28,154 nucleotides of DNA from Nemertoderma westbladi (GCA_032718475.1 JAUCBJ010007131.1:1-28154), one strand, 5' to 3'. Counted from the stretch's first letter, positions 1 to 9,685 are shown. Translations and numbers: made by a program. The notes: generated by a model not told the origin, from the letters alone.

Positions 1-630
1 TGTGTCGGTTGGCGCCCATTCTGGTCCCGAAGTGCCTGTTGGTGCTCAGTCCAGTCCCCCAGTGCCGGTTAGTGCTCAGTCGGGTCCCCCAGTGTCAGTT
101 GGTGCTCATTTGGGTCCTCCAGTATCGGTTGGTGGTCAGTCGAGTCCCGGAGTGTCGGTTGATGCTCAGTCGGGTCCCCCAGTGTCGGTTGGTGCTCAGT
201 CGGGTCAACCTGTGTCGGGTGGTACTCAGTCGGGTCAACCTGTGTCGGTTGGTGCTCAGTCTGGTCAACCTGTGCCGGTTGGTGCTCAGTCGGGTCCCCC
301 AGTGTCGGTTGGTGCTCAGTTGGGTCCCATCATGTCGGTTGGTGCTCAGTCGGGTCAACGTGTGTCGGTTGGTGCTCAGTCGGGTCAACCTGTGCCGGTT
401 GGTGCTCAGTCGGGTCCCCCAGTGTCGGTTGGTGCTCAGTCGGGTCCCCCAGTGTCGGTTGGTGCTCAGTCGGGTAAACCTGCGGCGGTTGGCGCGCAGT
501 CCGGTCACCCAGTGTCGGATGGTGCTCGGTCGGGTCAACCTGTGTCTGTTGGTGCTCAGTCGGGTCCCCCAGTATCGGCTGATGCTCAGTCTGGTCGACC
601 TTCGGCGGTTGGTGCTCAGTCCGGTCCCCC
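1..630 (+). repeat. 30-bp minisatellite, 21 units, in frame with the LINE ORF
   Basis: Twenty-one consecutive 30-bp units run from the left edge to 630 with no insertion or deletion, so every unit keeps the same register. Read in the frame of the downstream reverse transcriptase, each unit encodes a decapeptide close to VSVGAQSGPP, varying mainly at the P/Q position and at V/S. Because the unit length is a multiple of three, two other frames are also stop-free, so openness alone does not prove translation. The array continues beyond the window. The only coding argument is that its frame runs without a stop into the conserved part of the LINE protein. Confidence 0.9.
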
Positions 631-1594
631 AGTGTCGCCAAACACTACAGTGCCTCCTACCGCTAGGGGGCACGGGTCTAATGCTGTTGCCTGGTTTGGG
701 ACCAGCTTACATTTAGACGTGTTCGCCGAATCAGTCCATAAGGTGCACGACGCGATCGTACATTGGCGCCCCAACCTATTCCTCCTACCCCCCGGTGCGA
801 TCGGACGCGAAGTGGTTCAGGAGATGACTCGGCTGCTAAATATGTTTAATGCAGGGTCACTATCTGGCGAGGCGGCGCTCACCGCGCAATTTATCTTACC
901 CGCTCTGCTGCTACAGAAGCCCAGCCGCACTTCAACCACCGCGACCCACCGGAGAATTCTAGAACGCTGTATTTCTTCGTGGAAGTCAGGCGAGATTATC
1001 GAGCTGTTTAACGAGGCCAGGGCCATACAATCCCACCTCCCAAAGGTTTCGGCCCGGGCCAAACAACTCAGGAATACCGCGGCGGAGAGGGCTTTCTGTA
1101 AGCATATGTTAACGGGAAACGTTTCTGCGGCAGTGCGTACGCTGGATGAGATGGCCAAGGGTCAAGTGTTGAACCTGGATGAGGTAATCACCGACAAACA
1201 TGGGGTTCGCAAGTCGGTTCGCGAGTTCCTCCTGGACAAACACCCCCCTCCAGCTCCAGCCCACGAGTCCACCCTTATCGGTGAGTCTGATGACGCTCCC
1301 GAATATCACAGCGTCATATTCGAGAGGATAGACGCTCAGTTGATCCAATCGATGTTTCTGCGCTTCCGGGGAACAGCAGGAGGGCCATCTGGTCTCGATG
1401 TCCAGGGCTGGAAGCACCTCGCGACACGGTTCCGCAACCCTTCTGTCGACCTGTGCACCAGCATCGCAAATACGGCGAAGAGGATGGCCCAATCTTCGAA
1501 TGACCCATGCGAGCTGGCATCCTTGCTAGCCGCCCGTCTCGTCGCTATCGATAAGTGTCCCGGGGTCCGCCCAATAGGAGTCGGAGAGGTCTTG
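2..1594 (+). pseudogene. LINE ORF, N-terminal part: repeat domain and RT fingers
   Basis: The frame is open from the left edge. After the decapeptide repeats (to about residue 210) comes a serine/proline-rich linker, then a helical region and the start of the RT: GPSGLDVQGWKHL (codons near 1380-1420) resembles the fingers motif, and RLVAIDKCPGVRPIGVGEVL (1532-1594) is RT motif 2 with its K..G.RPI core. At 1595 the reading must move to another frame for the conserved sequence to continue; staying in this frame gives unrelated residues up to a stop at 1715-1717. No start codon can be assigned because the 5' end is missing. The region just before the RT has no domain I recognise. Confidence 0.75.
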
Positions 1595-1596
1595 TG

Positions 1597-3528
1597 CGGA
1601 GGGTCATCGGGAAGGCTATCATTAGCTGTATCTCGGAGGATCTCCAGAGCGTGGGGGGTACCACCCAGATGTGCTGCGGCCAGAAGGCAGGTATCGAGCA
1701 CGCCATCCACAGCCTGAATGACGCGTTTGCGAGCGACGACTGCGAGGCGGTGCTGCAGGTGGACGCGAACAACGCGTTCAACTCGTTGAACCGCGCCGCA
1801 GCACTGCACAATATCCGCCATGTCTGTCCCTCTCTCCACACCGTTGTATCGAACTGTTACTCCCTCCCAACGAGGCTTTACATAGGCGGGGAGTTCATAT
1901 TATCGGCCGAAGGATCAACCCAGGGCGACCCCATCGCTATGCAGATGTACGCGATGGGATCGATGCCGCTGATCGGCGAGCTGGACGACGCGTCGGAGGT
2001 CCTTCAGAAGTGGTATGCCGATGACGCGAACGCGGCGGGAACATTGGTAGAGCTCCGTAAGTTCTGGGACCTGTTGGCGGAACGAGGGCCGCTGTACGGT
2101 TACAACCCCACAAAGTGTCACTTGCTCGTAAAGCCGGATCTGCTGGAGGAAGCTAAGCGGATGTTCCCCGAGGAATGTTTTACCATCGGGACTGCTGGGA
2201 ACAATCTCCTCGGTGGAGTGATCGGGAACGCCGAGTACCGGGAGGAGTTCGTCCGGAAGAAGGTCGACGAGTTTGTCGCCCAGTTACATCAACTCAGTGA
2301 GGTCGCAGCAATCGACCCGCACTGTGCCTACGCCGGACTAGCTATCGGATTAGTTGCTCGATGGAGGTTCATCGCAAGGGTTGTCCCGGGGGACATGGAT
2401 TTCTTCGAGAAGCTCGAGGAGTCCGTCGTCCAGTTCCTCCAGGGCCTGACCAACCGCCCCGTCATCACTCCCGAGGAGCGCGGGCTGCTCTCGCTACCAG
2501 TTCGCCACGGCGGGCTAGCGATCCCGACTCCCGAGGACCTACGAATCGAAAACGGCAACTCCAGGTGGATCTGCGAACCGTTTACGGAGGTCGTGGAACC
2601 GGTCGCTATAAGGGAGGCGCAAAAGTTCATCGCCACCCAGATCAAGGCGAGGGCCGTGCCGGCACTGAAGGAGAAGGTGGAGTCGGTTAGTTCGGACCTA
2701 CCCGAGAATCAACGGAGGTTGACGGAGCTCGTGGCGGAACCTGGCGCCTCGGCCTGGCTCAACGCGCGCCCCATAACCCTCCACGATACCCACCTAACTA
2801 AAGAGGAGTTCCGCGACGCATTGTGTCTGCGTTATGGGTGGCAGCCCGAGTCGCTCCCAGCCCGTTGTGCCTGTGGGACAAGATTTTCAACAAACCACAT
2901 CTTGTCTTGTCCCACCGGCGGTTACCCGTCAATTAGGCACAACGAGCTCCGGAATTTCGTCGCCACAACGTTAACCGAGGTCGCTCATAACGTTGCCATC
3001 GAGCCGCACCTGCAGCCAATCACCGGCGAGCAGTTCTCCCGCACGTCCACTTCCGTGGACCAACAAGCTCGGTTGGACGTGTCGGTCTCCAGGTTCTGGG
3101 GGAATCGATATCAAAAGACGTACATAGATGTATCCGTCTTCAACCCCCTCGCCCTGACCAACACCGCAATGGACGTCGATGCAGCCCACCTATTCCACGA
3201 AACCCGGAAACGCAACAAATATCTGGAACGGATCCGGGAAGTCGAGCACGCCATGTTCACCCCGCTGATATTCTCAGCGTTGGGGGGAATATCTCCCTCC
3301 ACGACGCTGTTCGTGAAGCACCTCGCTTCAAAGCTGGCGGACCGGCGCGAGCTGCGCTACTCGGAGTGCGTGAGCTGGGTGCGGAGGCAGTTCAGCTTCG
3401 CGCTGCTGCGGGCCTCCCTGATGTGCATAAGAGGGTCGAGATCGGCACGGAAACGCCCAGTATTTGTTGGGGCAGAAGCATCGCCGTCCATCTTGCTGGC
3501 CAACGCCGACACAAGGGTGGGACAGTAG
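1597..3528 (+). pseudogene. LINE ORF, C-terminal part: RT palm, zinc finger, restriction-like endonuclease
   Basis: Numbering codons from 1555, this frame holds RT motif A (VDANNAFNSLN, catalytic D70), motif B (STQGDPIAMQMYAMG) and motif C YADD (154-157), then a thumb region. A zinc finger follows as C438-x-C440-x7-H448-x3-C452. The nuclease shows D508 (in RLDVSV), D525 (in YIDVSV) and the K552/K555-Y556 pair, which matches the PD-(D/E)XK layout of R2-like LINEs, where it nicks the target DNA for target-primed reverse transcription. The protein ends with a conserved-looking tail (SWVRRQFSFALLRASL) and a TAG at 3526-3528. All RT and nuclease active-site residues are present, so apart from the frameshift at about 1595 the copy looks recent. 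Any ATG in this frame downstream of the shift would not restore motif 2. Confidence 0.85.
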
Positions 3529-3686
3529 AGTCAGGAACTCATACCGGTATCATAAACAATTTCAAAATCAGTTTAATTATTTTATATTATTTAATTCCCT
3601 TGTATGGTTTAAATTTCCCGCCTTTTGCTCATTTGATAATATAGTTCATGTATAGTGTCTAAAAAAAAAAAAAAAAAAAAAAAAAA
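3529..3686 (+). other. LINE 3' UTR and poly(A) tail
   Basis: About 130 bp of AT-rich sequence follows the TAG stop and ends in 26 consecutive A (3661-3686). The A-run directly follows ATAGTGTCT and is taken as the retrotransposed tail. No perfect AATAAA is visible just before it. The hexamer satellite starts right after the last A. Confidence 0.7.
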
Positions 3687-3931
3687 GTACAAGTACCGGT
3701 ACAAGTACCAGTACCGGTACCAGTACAAGTACAAGTACTGGTACCAGTACAAGTACCTGTAACAGTACAAGTACCGGTACCAATACAAGTACCAGTACAA
3801 GTACCAGTACCAATACCAATATAAGTACCGGTACCAATACAAGTACCGGTTCCAGTACAAGTACCTGTAACAGTACAAGTACCTGTACCAGTACCAGTAC
3901 AAGTTCAACTACCGGTACCAGTACAAGTTCC
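3687..3931. repeat. GTACNN hexanucleotide satellite
   Basis: About 40 tandem hexamers of the form GTACNN (mostly GTACAA, GTACCG, GTACCA, GTACCT). Each unit contains the palindrome GTAC, and many neighbours form GGTACC, so the tract can fold on itself. It abuts the A26 tail on its left and fades into unique AT-rich sequence near 3935. Stop-free minus-strand frames rich in Tyr/Trp or Val/Leu run through it only because the unit is a multiple of three. Confidence 0.95.
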
Positions 3932-5395
3932 ATTACAATATTTGAAAATTTTGGAATGTATATTGGACTACATCCATCATAGCACAGTCGGATATAGATA
4001 CTTTAACAACTTTTATTAAGTGGGTTGATCCGCCTGACTGAGATAAATCCAAACCTATTTAGTTTTCCAAAAAAAACCGATTGGTGCTCGAGAAATTGCA
4101 GTTTAAAGATCAAAATTTTATGATTTGCGTTTTCAATTGAGTTTATCTCAAAATGATATATCCGTACACAAATGCCCCATTATTTCCAAAAGTCATCGAC
4201 CAAATTACTCAATATTTTGATTCAAGGTGTGGAATGACATGTCTCAAACATTGAACTAGAATTTGAGATGAGCATTACTATTTTTTAAATTATTAATAAA
4301 CTTTTGAGCTAAATAGTGGTAAATAGTGATAAATTATTAACTATTATTAATAATATTGCAAAGTTAAGGAAGATATTCAATTTTTTCAATAATTCTAGTT
4401 CAATGATTTACATTAATGTTTCTCTACATTATGTTCAAAATTTTGAGGAATTTCAATCTGAATATCACAAGATATCGGGGTAAATGTTAAATAGTAAAAC
4501 ATTAGTACTCCCTGCTCCCCAAGGAATAGGAGATCGTGATAAAATCATCGGCTTGATCAATTCATGACTAATCCATGACAATCGTTTTCTACTATTTTAT
4601 TCGTATTTGCTTAGAAAACCATAATTCAGATGGGGTGGAAAATTCGTTGCAGATTTCGCATTTTCCAAATAAAAAAAAAGGTATATTAAGAATGCCACTA
4701 TATTTAGTAGACTATGTAATGTTTAAACTCAAAGTGCAGATGATAGTTGATGACTGAATTATCTAACGGGAATTTCAAACGGGTATTTCCCTTGTAATGA
4801 ATGATGTTGCGATGACATAAAAATAATTGTGTGAATTATATAATAAATGGAAGATTTATTTATTTAAAAGATCTTATCAATCTTTTTCCTGATATTATCA
4901 CGTTTATACGTGAATACATGATGGTTATATTCCAGTGGCAGAGTGAGCATTGTTTCATTAATTCAAATTCGTCTGTTGAAACACTTCTTATTGTTTTTTC
5001 AATTGAATTATAATTATGTTAATTCTATTTTTTTTACTTGTGTTCTACATTTTATCAGTGGGAAATTGCTTGAATACGGAACATCATATGTAAGTATATA
5101 TAAAACGATAATTAAATATTTCGTAAGAGGTTACCCACAATTACACATATAGTAACTCTAAATAAAGTGTAGTTAACAGTGAACCTGAACATAGGGGCTA
5201 ATATTATTCACTAGGAAGTTTTAAGACTCATAACTATCCATCAGTTGTCTTTGATCTCAAACCAGCCTTGCAGAAGTCGGGTTCCAATATCGCTGGGTTT
5301 CTAAAAGAATATATAGAGAGAGAACTTAGCCATCCGTACTATTGTAATATAAATAAATAAAAACTTCATAAATAGGCTGGGTATAAAATGCTGGT
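3932..5395. other. AT-rich non-coding stretch
   Basis: No open frame longer than about 70 codons and no recognisable protein, tRNA or splice-bounded exon. Short A/T homopolymers are frequent. Nothing can be supported here. Confidence 0.6.
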
Positions 5396-5499
5396 ATGAG
5401 ATACCCAGTGGGTATCTCATATAGGAAATACGAGATACCCAGTGGGTATCTCATATAGGAAATACGAGATACCCAGTGGGTATCTCATTTAGGAAATAC
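5396..5499. repeat. Three 34-bp tandem units, each a perfect hairpin
   Basis: GAGATACCC-AGT-GGGTATCTC occurs at 5398-5418, 5432-5452 and 5466-5486, exactly 34 bp apart, separated by a near-identical 13-bp linker ending in AGGAAATAC. Each unit is a 9-bp perfect stem with a 3-nt loop. The identical stems suggest recent duplication. No coding frame is associated. Confidence 0.95.
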
Positions 5500-6762
5500 A
5501 TGACGTTTTTGGGCGCCAAAGGGGGTTATTTAGGTAGTATTAAAAGACTCCAACCCCTACTCATATGTTGTTTATATGAATATCAATACTAATTCCTCTG
5601 AAGCTGTACTTGTCAATCTTCAAATCGCTGGATGGGCGCACATGATGCGAAATTTTAGAATTGTGTCACTCTGCACTCATGAAATCGAAAGTGAATAGAA
5701 TTGTAACGCAGTTACATGTAACTAACTGTGTGATCTTTCTGTAAATATTTTGTTTGTTAATTTGTGTGTAAGGTAAGTTGCCAGGTAACACCAGGCGGTA
5801 ACACCTTGTGTGTAAGGTAACACCCAATTTATAGACCTTAGCATTATTAACAAAAACTTAATAAGTAAGTAGTCCCTAATTGATGTTAAAGGCCGTATGA
5901 ATAGTTGATTCTAATAGCACAATAACGACCTGAGCCTGGGATACCACCCAGAGATAAACCTGTTACAAACAGTATGATACTGATGATACGTCTTCCACTG
6001 ACACACTCACCTCATAATTGGGATTATCATTTCAACTAATTCACATAATCATTATAATATGGTGAAAATCTCCCTGCTACAGTATTACCTTATTAAAATG
6101 GGGTCTATCTCCCCGCTATTACCTTATTAAAAGGTGTTTCATTTCCCCAACTTATAATAACGAGAGAAAGCCGCCCCAATATTAGATTATTACAACAACA
6201 TATCCATTGGGTAAGAAAGTGGAGGAGAGCCAGCCCGTCTCTTAATTTTTTACTTTATATTACGCGATCAATTTTCACTCATCTCGTCATGAACCCAACA
6301 TGTATGTAACCTTTTGTTAAATTTGTTGGCTATGCGTTTGCGGTTGTTTGGGCGGAGTGTGGTAGGCCTACACTTTTCACACTTAAATATTTTGGTTGTG
6401 AAATGTTACAGGGCATAGCTATCTGAGATATTTCATTTATATTTTATTATGAGAGGAAGAAGAACATACAACGTTATTTACTATATATGTAACAAAATAA
6501 TTGTTTTCGGGTTTAACTTGGAAGCCTCCCCAAATAGTTGATATACAATTATATTTAAAATTATTTCCATGGTCATGGTCATTCACCCGTCTTTAATTAG
6601 AAATTTGTTTGCATGAAAGACAGTTTAGTTTAGTTTTTACTGATTTATTATCTCTTATCTGACTGGGGTAAGAATAAAGGATAGGATAAATGGAAGCAAA
6701 GTGTGACAGTAACAAATATTTCCCCGTCACCCTAGCATGTCTTAAGTATATGATATATCAAA
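5500..6762. other. AT-rich non-coding stretch with small direct repeats
   Basis: No gene is visible. At about 5764-5823, GTGTGTAAGGTAA occurs twice and GGTAACACC three times. At about 6065-6155, a roughly 40-bp phrase (CTCCCYGCTA plus TATTACCTTATTAAAA) occurs twice with variation. These look like local slippage duplications. Confidence 0.55.
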
Positions 6763-6811
6763 GGGGGAAGTTTGGATTCACTGCATAAATGCAGTTCACC
6801 AAACTTCCCCC
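6763..6811. repeat. Foldback: 13-bp inverted repeat with inner CTGCAT/ATGCAG
   Basis: GGGGGAAGTTTGG (6763-6775) is exactly complementary to CCAAACTTCCCCC (6799-6811). Inside, CTGCAT and ATGCAG pair around a 2-nt loop (6781-6794). A further partial arm, AACTTCCCCCTT, follows at about 6825-6836. It may be a small MITE-like element or a structured transcript; no target duplication is obvious. Confidence 0.85.
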
Positions 6812-7038
6812 GAATGCACACTGTAACTTCCCCCTTCCCACAAATATCCACTGTTGAATTAATTTGAAGCTATATAATAAGTACAAAATTGTGCGAGTTT
6901 TTAATTTTGTGGTCCAATTGTTATTTGATTTCTATTTATTATTTAAAGTGCATTTAATATCACACTGGTTTTTAGAATATTATACTATACAACCTTATGT
7001 TTTATTAATTTACCCAATCGAAGCCTCATAAGGGCCGG

Positions 7039-7043
7039 TTATT
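7039..7043. repeat. Target site duplication, left copy (TTATT)
   Basis: TTATT immediately precedes the TGTTAG start of the 5' LTR and recurs exactly after the 3' LTR. Five base pairs fits the integrases of BEL/Pao and Ty3 elements. Confidence 0.9.
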
Positions 7044-7584
7044 TGTTAGCTTATCCAATTCCGCTAACACAAACCCATAGAGTGAGCCATTAAGCAATAT
7101 TGGGGGCCACGAGGTTGGTTACCCAATCTCGTGTCACCCCAACAAAGTGGGAAGGAGAAACACACAATAGGGGTCAGGGGCCAAACCCCTAACAGAGAGA
7201 GAACAGCAGGAGTGAAGGGAAACACTCCAAAGGGTGCCAACAGGGATATTAGCCAATGGGGGGACAGCATCGACTAGGTACTGTAACAAGGCCAAACCGT
7301 GCAATATATATTACCGGTCGATGCAATCAGTTATTCAGTTTACTCAGTCAGTTCAGTAGGGTGGAGCGGTGACTTCTATCACCGTCCGCTACCGCCATCA
7401 CGTGTAATACTTCTGTACTTATCTACCGGTAACCGTGTCATCCATTCAACTGTGCTATATCGACTATTATACCTTTATACATATTACCGAACATCAGAAC
7501 TCTTAACGAACCTTTTCATATACACGGCGGGGATGCCGATAGAAAACCCAAACGGATAAACCGGGATCCGTAGATCCCATCACA
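7044..7584 (+). repeat. 5' LTR, 541 bp
   Basis: It matches 12885-13427 along its whole length. I count six single-base differences plus one complex 2-bp length change (GATGCCGATAG against GACGCGTAGATAG). The LTR begins with a short inverted repeat, TGTTAGC (7044-7050) and GCTAACA (7063-7069), and ends with a perfect stem GGGATC-CGTA-GATCCC (7563-7578). Small open frames inside it occur in both LTRs and have no sign of function. Confidence 0.97.
7303..7340 (+). promoter_or_regulatory. Putative LTR core promoter (TATA plus initiator)
   Basis: AATATATATTA at 7303-7313 is a TATA-like element. About 30 bp downstream, TTCAGTT (7334-7340) fits an animal initiator, and further TCAGT copies follow. 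The same arrangement is present in the 3' LTR. Inferred from motif and spacing only. Confidence 0.4.
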
Positions 7585-7648
7585 GTGATAGAACTAGATC
7601 CAACCAACTGCTCTGACAGACTGTGGCTGCCAGCCACCAAAGACAAAG

Positions 7649-8872
7649 ATGAGTAGAGAAGGAAAGATGACACCGCCGCGGACCCCGGACGACGATCTAA
7701 CGATCCGTGAGGCCGCGACGAAACGGCACCGACCCACGACGCTGGACCCATCGATAACGGGCCATCCGGTGATCCAAGATGAGGGGGGCCGTCTACAAAG
7801 AGAGGACGAGTCGGGAGTCGAAGGGGAGAAAGACGAGTCGATGCGGAGCGAGGGTCGACGTACCGATGTCGCCGGTCAGCCACAGGCCGAGGACGACGGA
7901 CGGTCCACCGGAACGGCGACGGTGGGGCCGACGGTACGACGTCGGACCCGGAGAGATGGAGGAAAGGTCGGCGACGAGGACGTCGGGGTTTCTGATCGAC
8001 TTCAACGAGCCTACCTCGCGACCAGGGAGCGACTGAGAGAGGCCAAAGGAGGGGCGAAGATAGACGAGGTAAAACTAACGAAAGGACTAGGTGAGTCGGA
8101 TAGACATTTTAATTATTTAATGCGTTTCGGACAGAGAGAACTAGCCGAGGAGAGAGCAAAGGGGGTTGCCAACGAACTGTCAGATTTATGGGAGTGTAGG
8201 GGTATGCAACTATGCTATGTAAGAGTGTACATAGGGCCATACTTAGTCGATGCCCAGGGTGTAAAATTAGTGGGTTGGAGGAAACCGCAGGAGAGCGAAT
8301 CCGAGGCTAGCCCCGAGGATTCGGTTTCGTCGGTTGGAGAAAGTTCTGGGAGGCGGGGGAAAGTTGGTAGGACGGAGGGGCGACGGGAGTCCGTCGCAAC
8401 CGATAAGTCTGCTACATCCTCCGCAAAAGAAAGAAGGATGTGGAAGATAAATCTGACGTTTAAAATAGAAGTGGCGGCGGCGGAGCAGAGACAGTTAGAG
8501 TGGCGACTGAGGGATAAAATCGCATTTTTAGAGCGGGCAAGGGAGGATAGAAAGAGAGCCGAGGAGCGTAGAGATTGGGAGATGAGAGTAGAGAGAGTAC
8601 CGGCGGGGCGGTCTGAGATGCTTGCGAGAGAGACGGCCAATCGAAGTTTACGAGGGTGCAGAGAGAGAGAGATAGAGGATGAGCGTGAGCGGGATGATTT
8701 GTGTGCCCGGATAGGGAGGCTTGCGCAACATCAAGCCGAGCTGAATCAGCGCCGACTAGAACTGGCGCGGTTGGAACTATCAAAGAGTGAGACCCCACTT
8801 ACAGGCACCGGGCGAGAGAACCAGAACCGGTGTAGCCGTACGGGCGGGGGGTGGGTAGTAATAGTACGTTAG
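7649..8872 (+). CDS. Gag-like protein, N-terminal segment with coiled coil
   Basis: This is the first long frame after the 5' LTR, 407 codons from ATG, about 65 bp inside the element. Residues 1-100 are charged and apparently disordered. Residues about 110-220 form a globular segment containing RFGQRELAEERAKGV and YVRVYIGPYLVDAQGVKLVG. Residues about 260-390 are Arg/Glu/Leu-rich with heptad-like spacing (EWRLRDKIAFLERAREDRKR), probably a coiled coil for multimerisation. No protein family is recognised from sequence alone; the gag role is inferred from position and from the zinc knuckles downstream. The frame leaves the likely continuation at the G6 run 8846-8851, where a one-base shift leads into the next segment. 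Confidence 0.6.
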   Translation: MSREGKMTPPRTPDDDLTIREAATKRHRPTTLDPSITGHPVIQDEGGRLQREDESGVEGEKDESMRSEGRRTDVAGQPQAEDDGRSTGTATVGPTVRRRTRRDGGKVGDEDVGVSDRLQRAYLATRERLREAKGGAKIDEVKLTKGLGESDRHFNYLMRFGQRELAEERAKGVANELSDLWECRGMQLCYVRVYIGPYLVDAQGVKLVGWRKPQESESEASPEDSVSSVGESSGRRGKVGRTEGRRESVATDKSATSSAKERRMWKINLTFKIEVAAAEQRQLEWRLRDKIAFLERAREDRKRAEERRDWEMRVERVPAGRSEMLARETANRSLRGCREREIEDERERDDLCARIGRLAQHQAELNQRRLELARLELSKSETPLTGTGRENQNRCSRTGGGWVVIVR

Positions 8873-9546
8873 AAGTAGTCAATGTTAATAGTACCGTATT
8901 AGATAACCCTAATCCCTTTATTGCAGCAAATAATATTTTACCTGGTAGTAGTAATTTAAATTTAAATTCAAATAATAACATTAATTCAAATATTCAGAAT
9001 AATTCAAATAATTCGAATAATAATTTAAATTTTGAAAATAATAATAATTCTAATTTAAATAATTTAAATAATGGTCCTGTTTCAAATTCTAATAATTTAA
9101 TTGACTTAACAAATGATATTGGGAATGGTGCTATTAATATGAGCGTGTCGGACGTACATAACCCGGCAGACGGGGGCCTGGTAGGCCACGTACTTAGTAG
9201 GCAGGAGGTGGCAGGGTTGAGCCAACCCGAGGTGGGCCTGATGGGCCATGCAGTAGTAGAGAGAGAGGCGGGGGTGAATAGACCCAGCCGTAGTAGAGAC
9301 AGCGTGTCGACTAGAGAGGGGTGTAGAGACGAAGTAAGAGATAGTGAAGTTAGATGTGGTGAGTGGAGGGGGGCTACCGGCGCCCCACCACGTAAGACTA
9401 GTGGCGAGAGAGGGGGGGCAGAGAATGCCCCACAAGAGGGGTGTAGAGGTGTAGTAGGAGGTAGTGAAGTTAGAAGTAGCGGGTGGGGGGGGGGGGGGCT
9501 ACAGGAGCCCCACCACGAAAGATTAGTGGCGAGAGAAGGGGGGTAG
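8851..9546 (+). CDS. Gag-like protein, middle segment: Asn-rich and 40-aa repeats
   Basis: The frame opens at the G6 run that ends the first segment; no ATG is present near the start (it begins with GTG), so it is best read as a continuation reached by a frameshift rather than a separate gene. Codons between about 8935 and 9110 are dominated by AAT/AAC, giving an Asn-rich tract interspersed with Ser and Leu. The AT-rich codons stand out against the purine-rich, GC-richer flanks. From 9318 the protein enters a repeat of about 40 residues. The frame is lost at the G14 run 9485-9498 inside the second repeat, and the homologous peptide continues in the next frame. Confidence 0.5.
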   Translation: MGSNSTLEVVNVNSTVLDNPNPFIAANNILPGSSNLNLNSNNNINSNIQNNSNNSNNNLNFENNNNSNLNNLNNGPVSNSNNLIDLTNDIGNGAINMSVSDVHNPADGGLVGHVLSRQEVAGLSQPEVGLMGHAVVEREAGVNRPSRSRDSVSTREGCRDEVRDSEVRCGEWRGATGAPPRKTSGERGGAENAPQEGCRGVVGGSEVRSSGWGGGGLQEPHHERLVAREGG

Positions 9547-9685
9547 AGAATGTCCGACAAGAGGGACGCAGAAGTTTAGTAAGAGATAGTGAAGTTAGAA
9601 GTGGCGGGTGGGGGGGGGGGGCTACGGACACCCCACCGCGAGAAGTTAGTAGAGAGAGAGGGGGGGCAGAGAGTGTCCCACAGCC
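9318..9685 (+). repeat. About 120-bp tandem repeat, three units, inside gag
   Basis: Units begin near 9318, 9438 and 9562 with GGGTGTAGAG-like sequence and share AGTGAAGTTAGA, a G-run, the segment encoding APPRK or a variant, and GAGAGAGGGGGG. They encode about 40 residues each (DSEVR...PPRK...ERGG). Units differ most in G-run length (14 G at 9485-9498, 12 G at 9610-9621), which is where the reading frame changes. Confidence 0.85.

Larger units (their letters stand above)
1..3686 (+). mobile_element. Non-LTR retrotransposon (LINE) with RT and restriction-like endonuclease, 5' end outside the window
   Basis: One coding unit, interrupted by a frameshift, carries reverse transcriptase, zinc finger and C-terminal PD-(D/E)XK-type nuclease in the order seen in early-branching (R2/CRE/Hero-type) LINEs. 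It is followed by about 130 bp of AT-rich 3' UTR and a run of 26 A. Its GC-rich coding part contrasts sharply with the AT-rich flank, as expected of an insertion. The 5' end and any target duplication lie outside or cannot be seen. The exact clade is not assignable by eye; the nuclease order excludes APE-type LINEs as the closest relatives. Confidence 0.85.

Noticed and set aside
1-673. Long stop-free frames in other registers and on the minus strand
   Set aside because: They follow automatically from a 30-bp repeat; only the frame continuous with the RT has any coding argument.
3609-3933. Minus-strand frames rich in Tyr/Trp and Val/Leu
   Set aside because: They are translations of the GTACNN satellite and a T-run, not genes.
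5396-5499. CRISPR-like array
   Set aside because: The units are contiguous with near-identical linkers rather than unique spacers, and the context is eukaryotic.
7299-7559. Short frames inside the LTRs
   Set aside because: Both LTRs carry them but they match no protein and cover promoter-like sequence.
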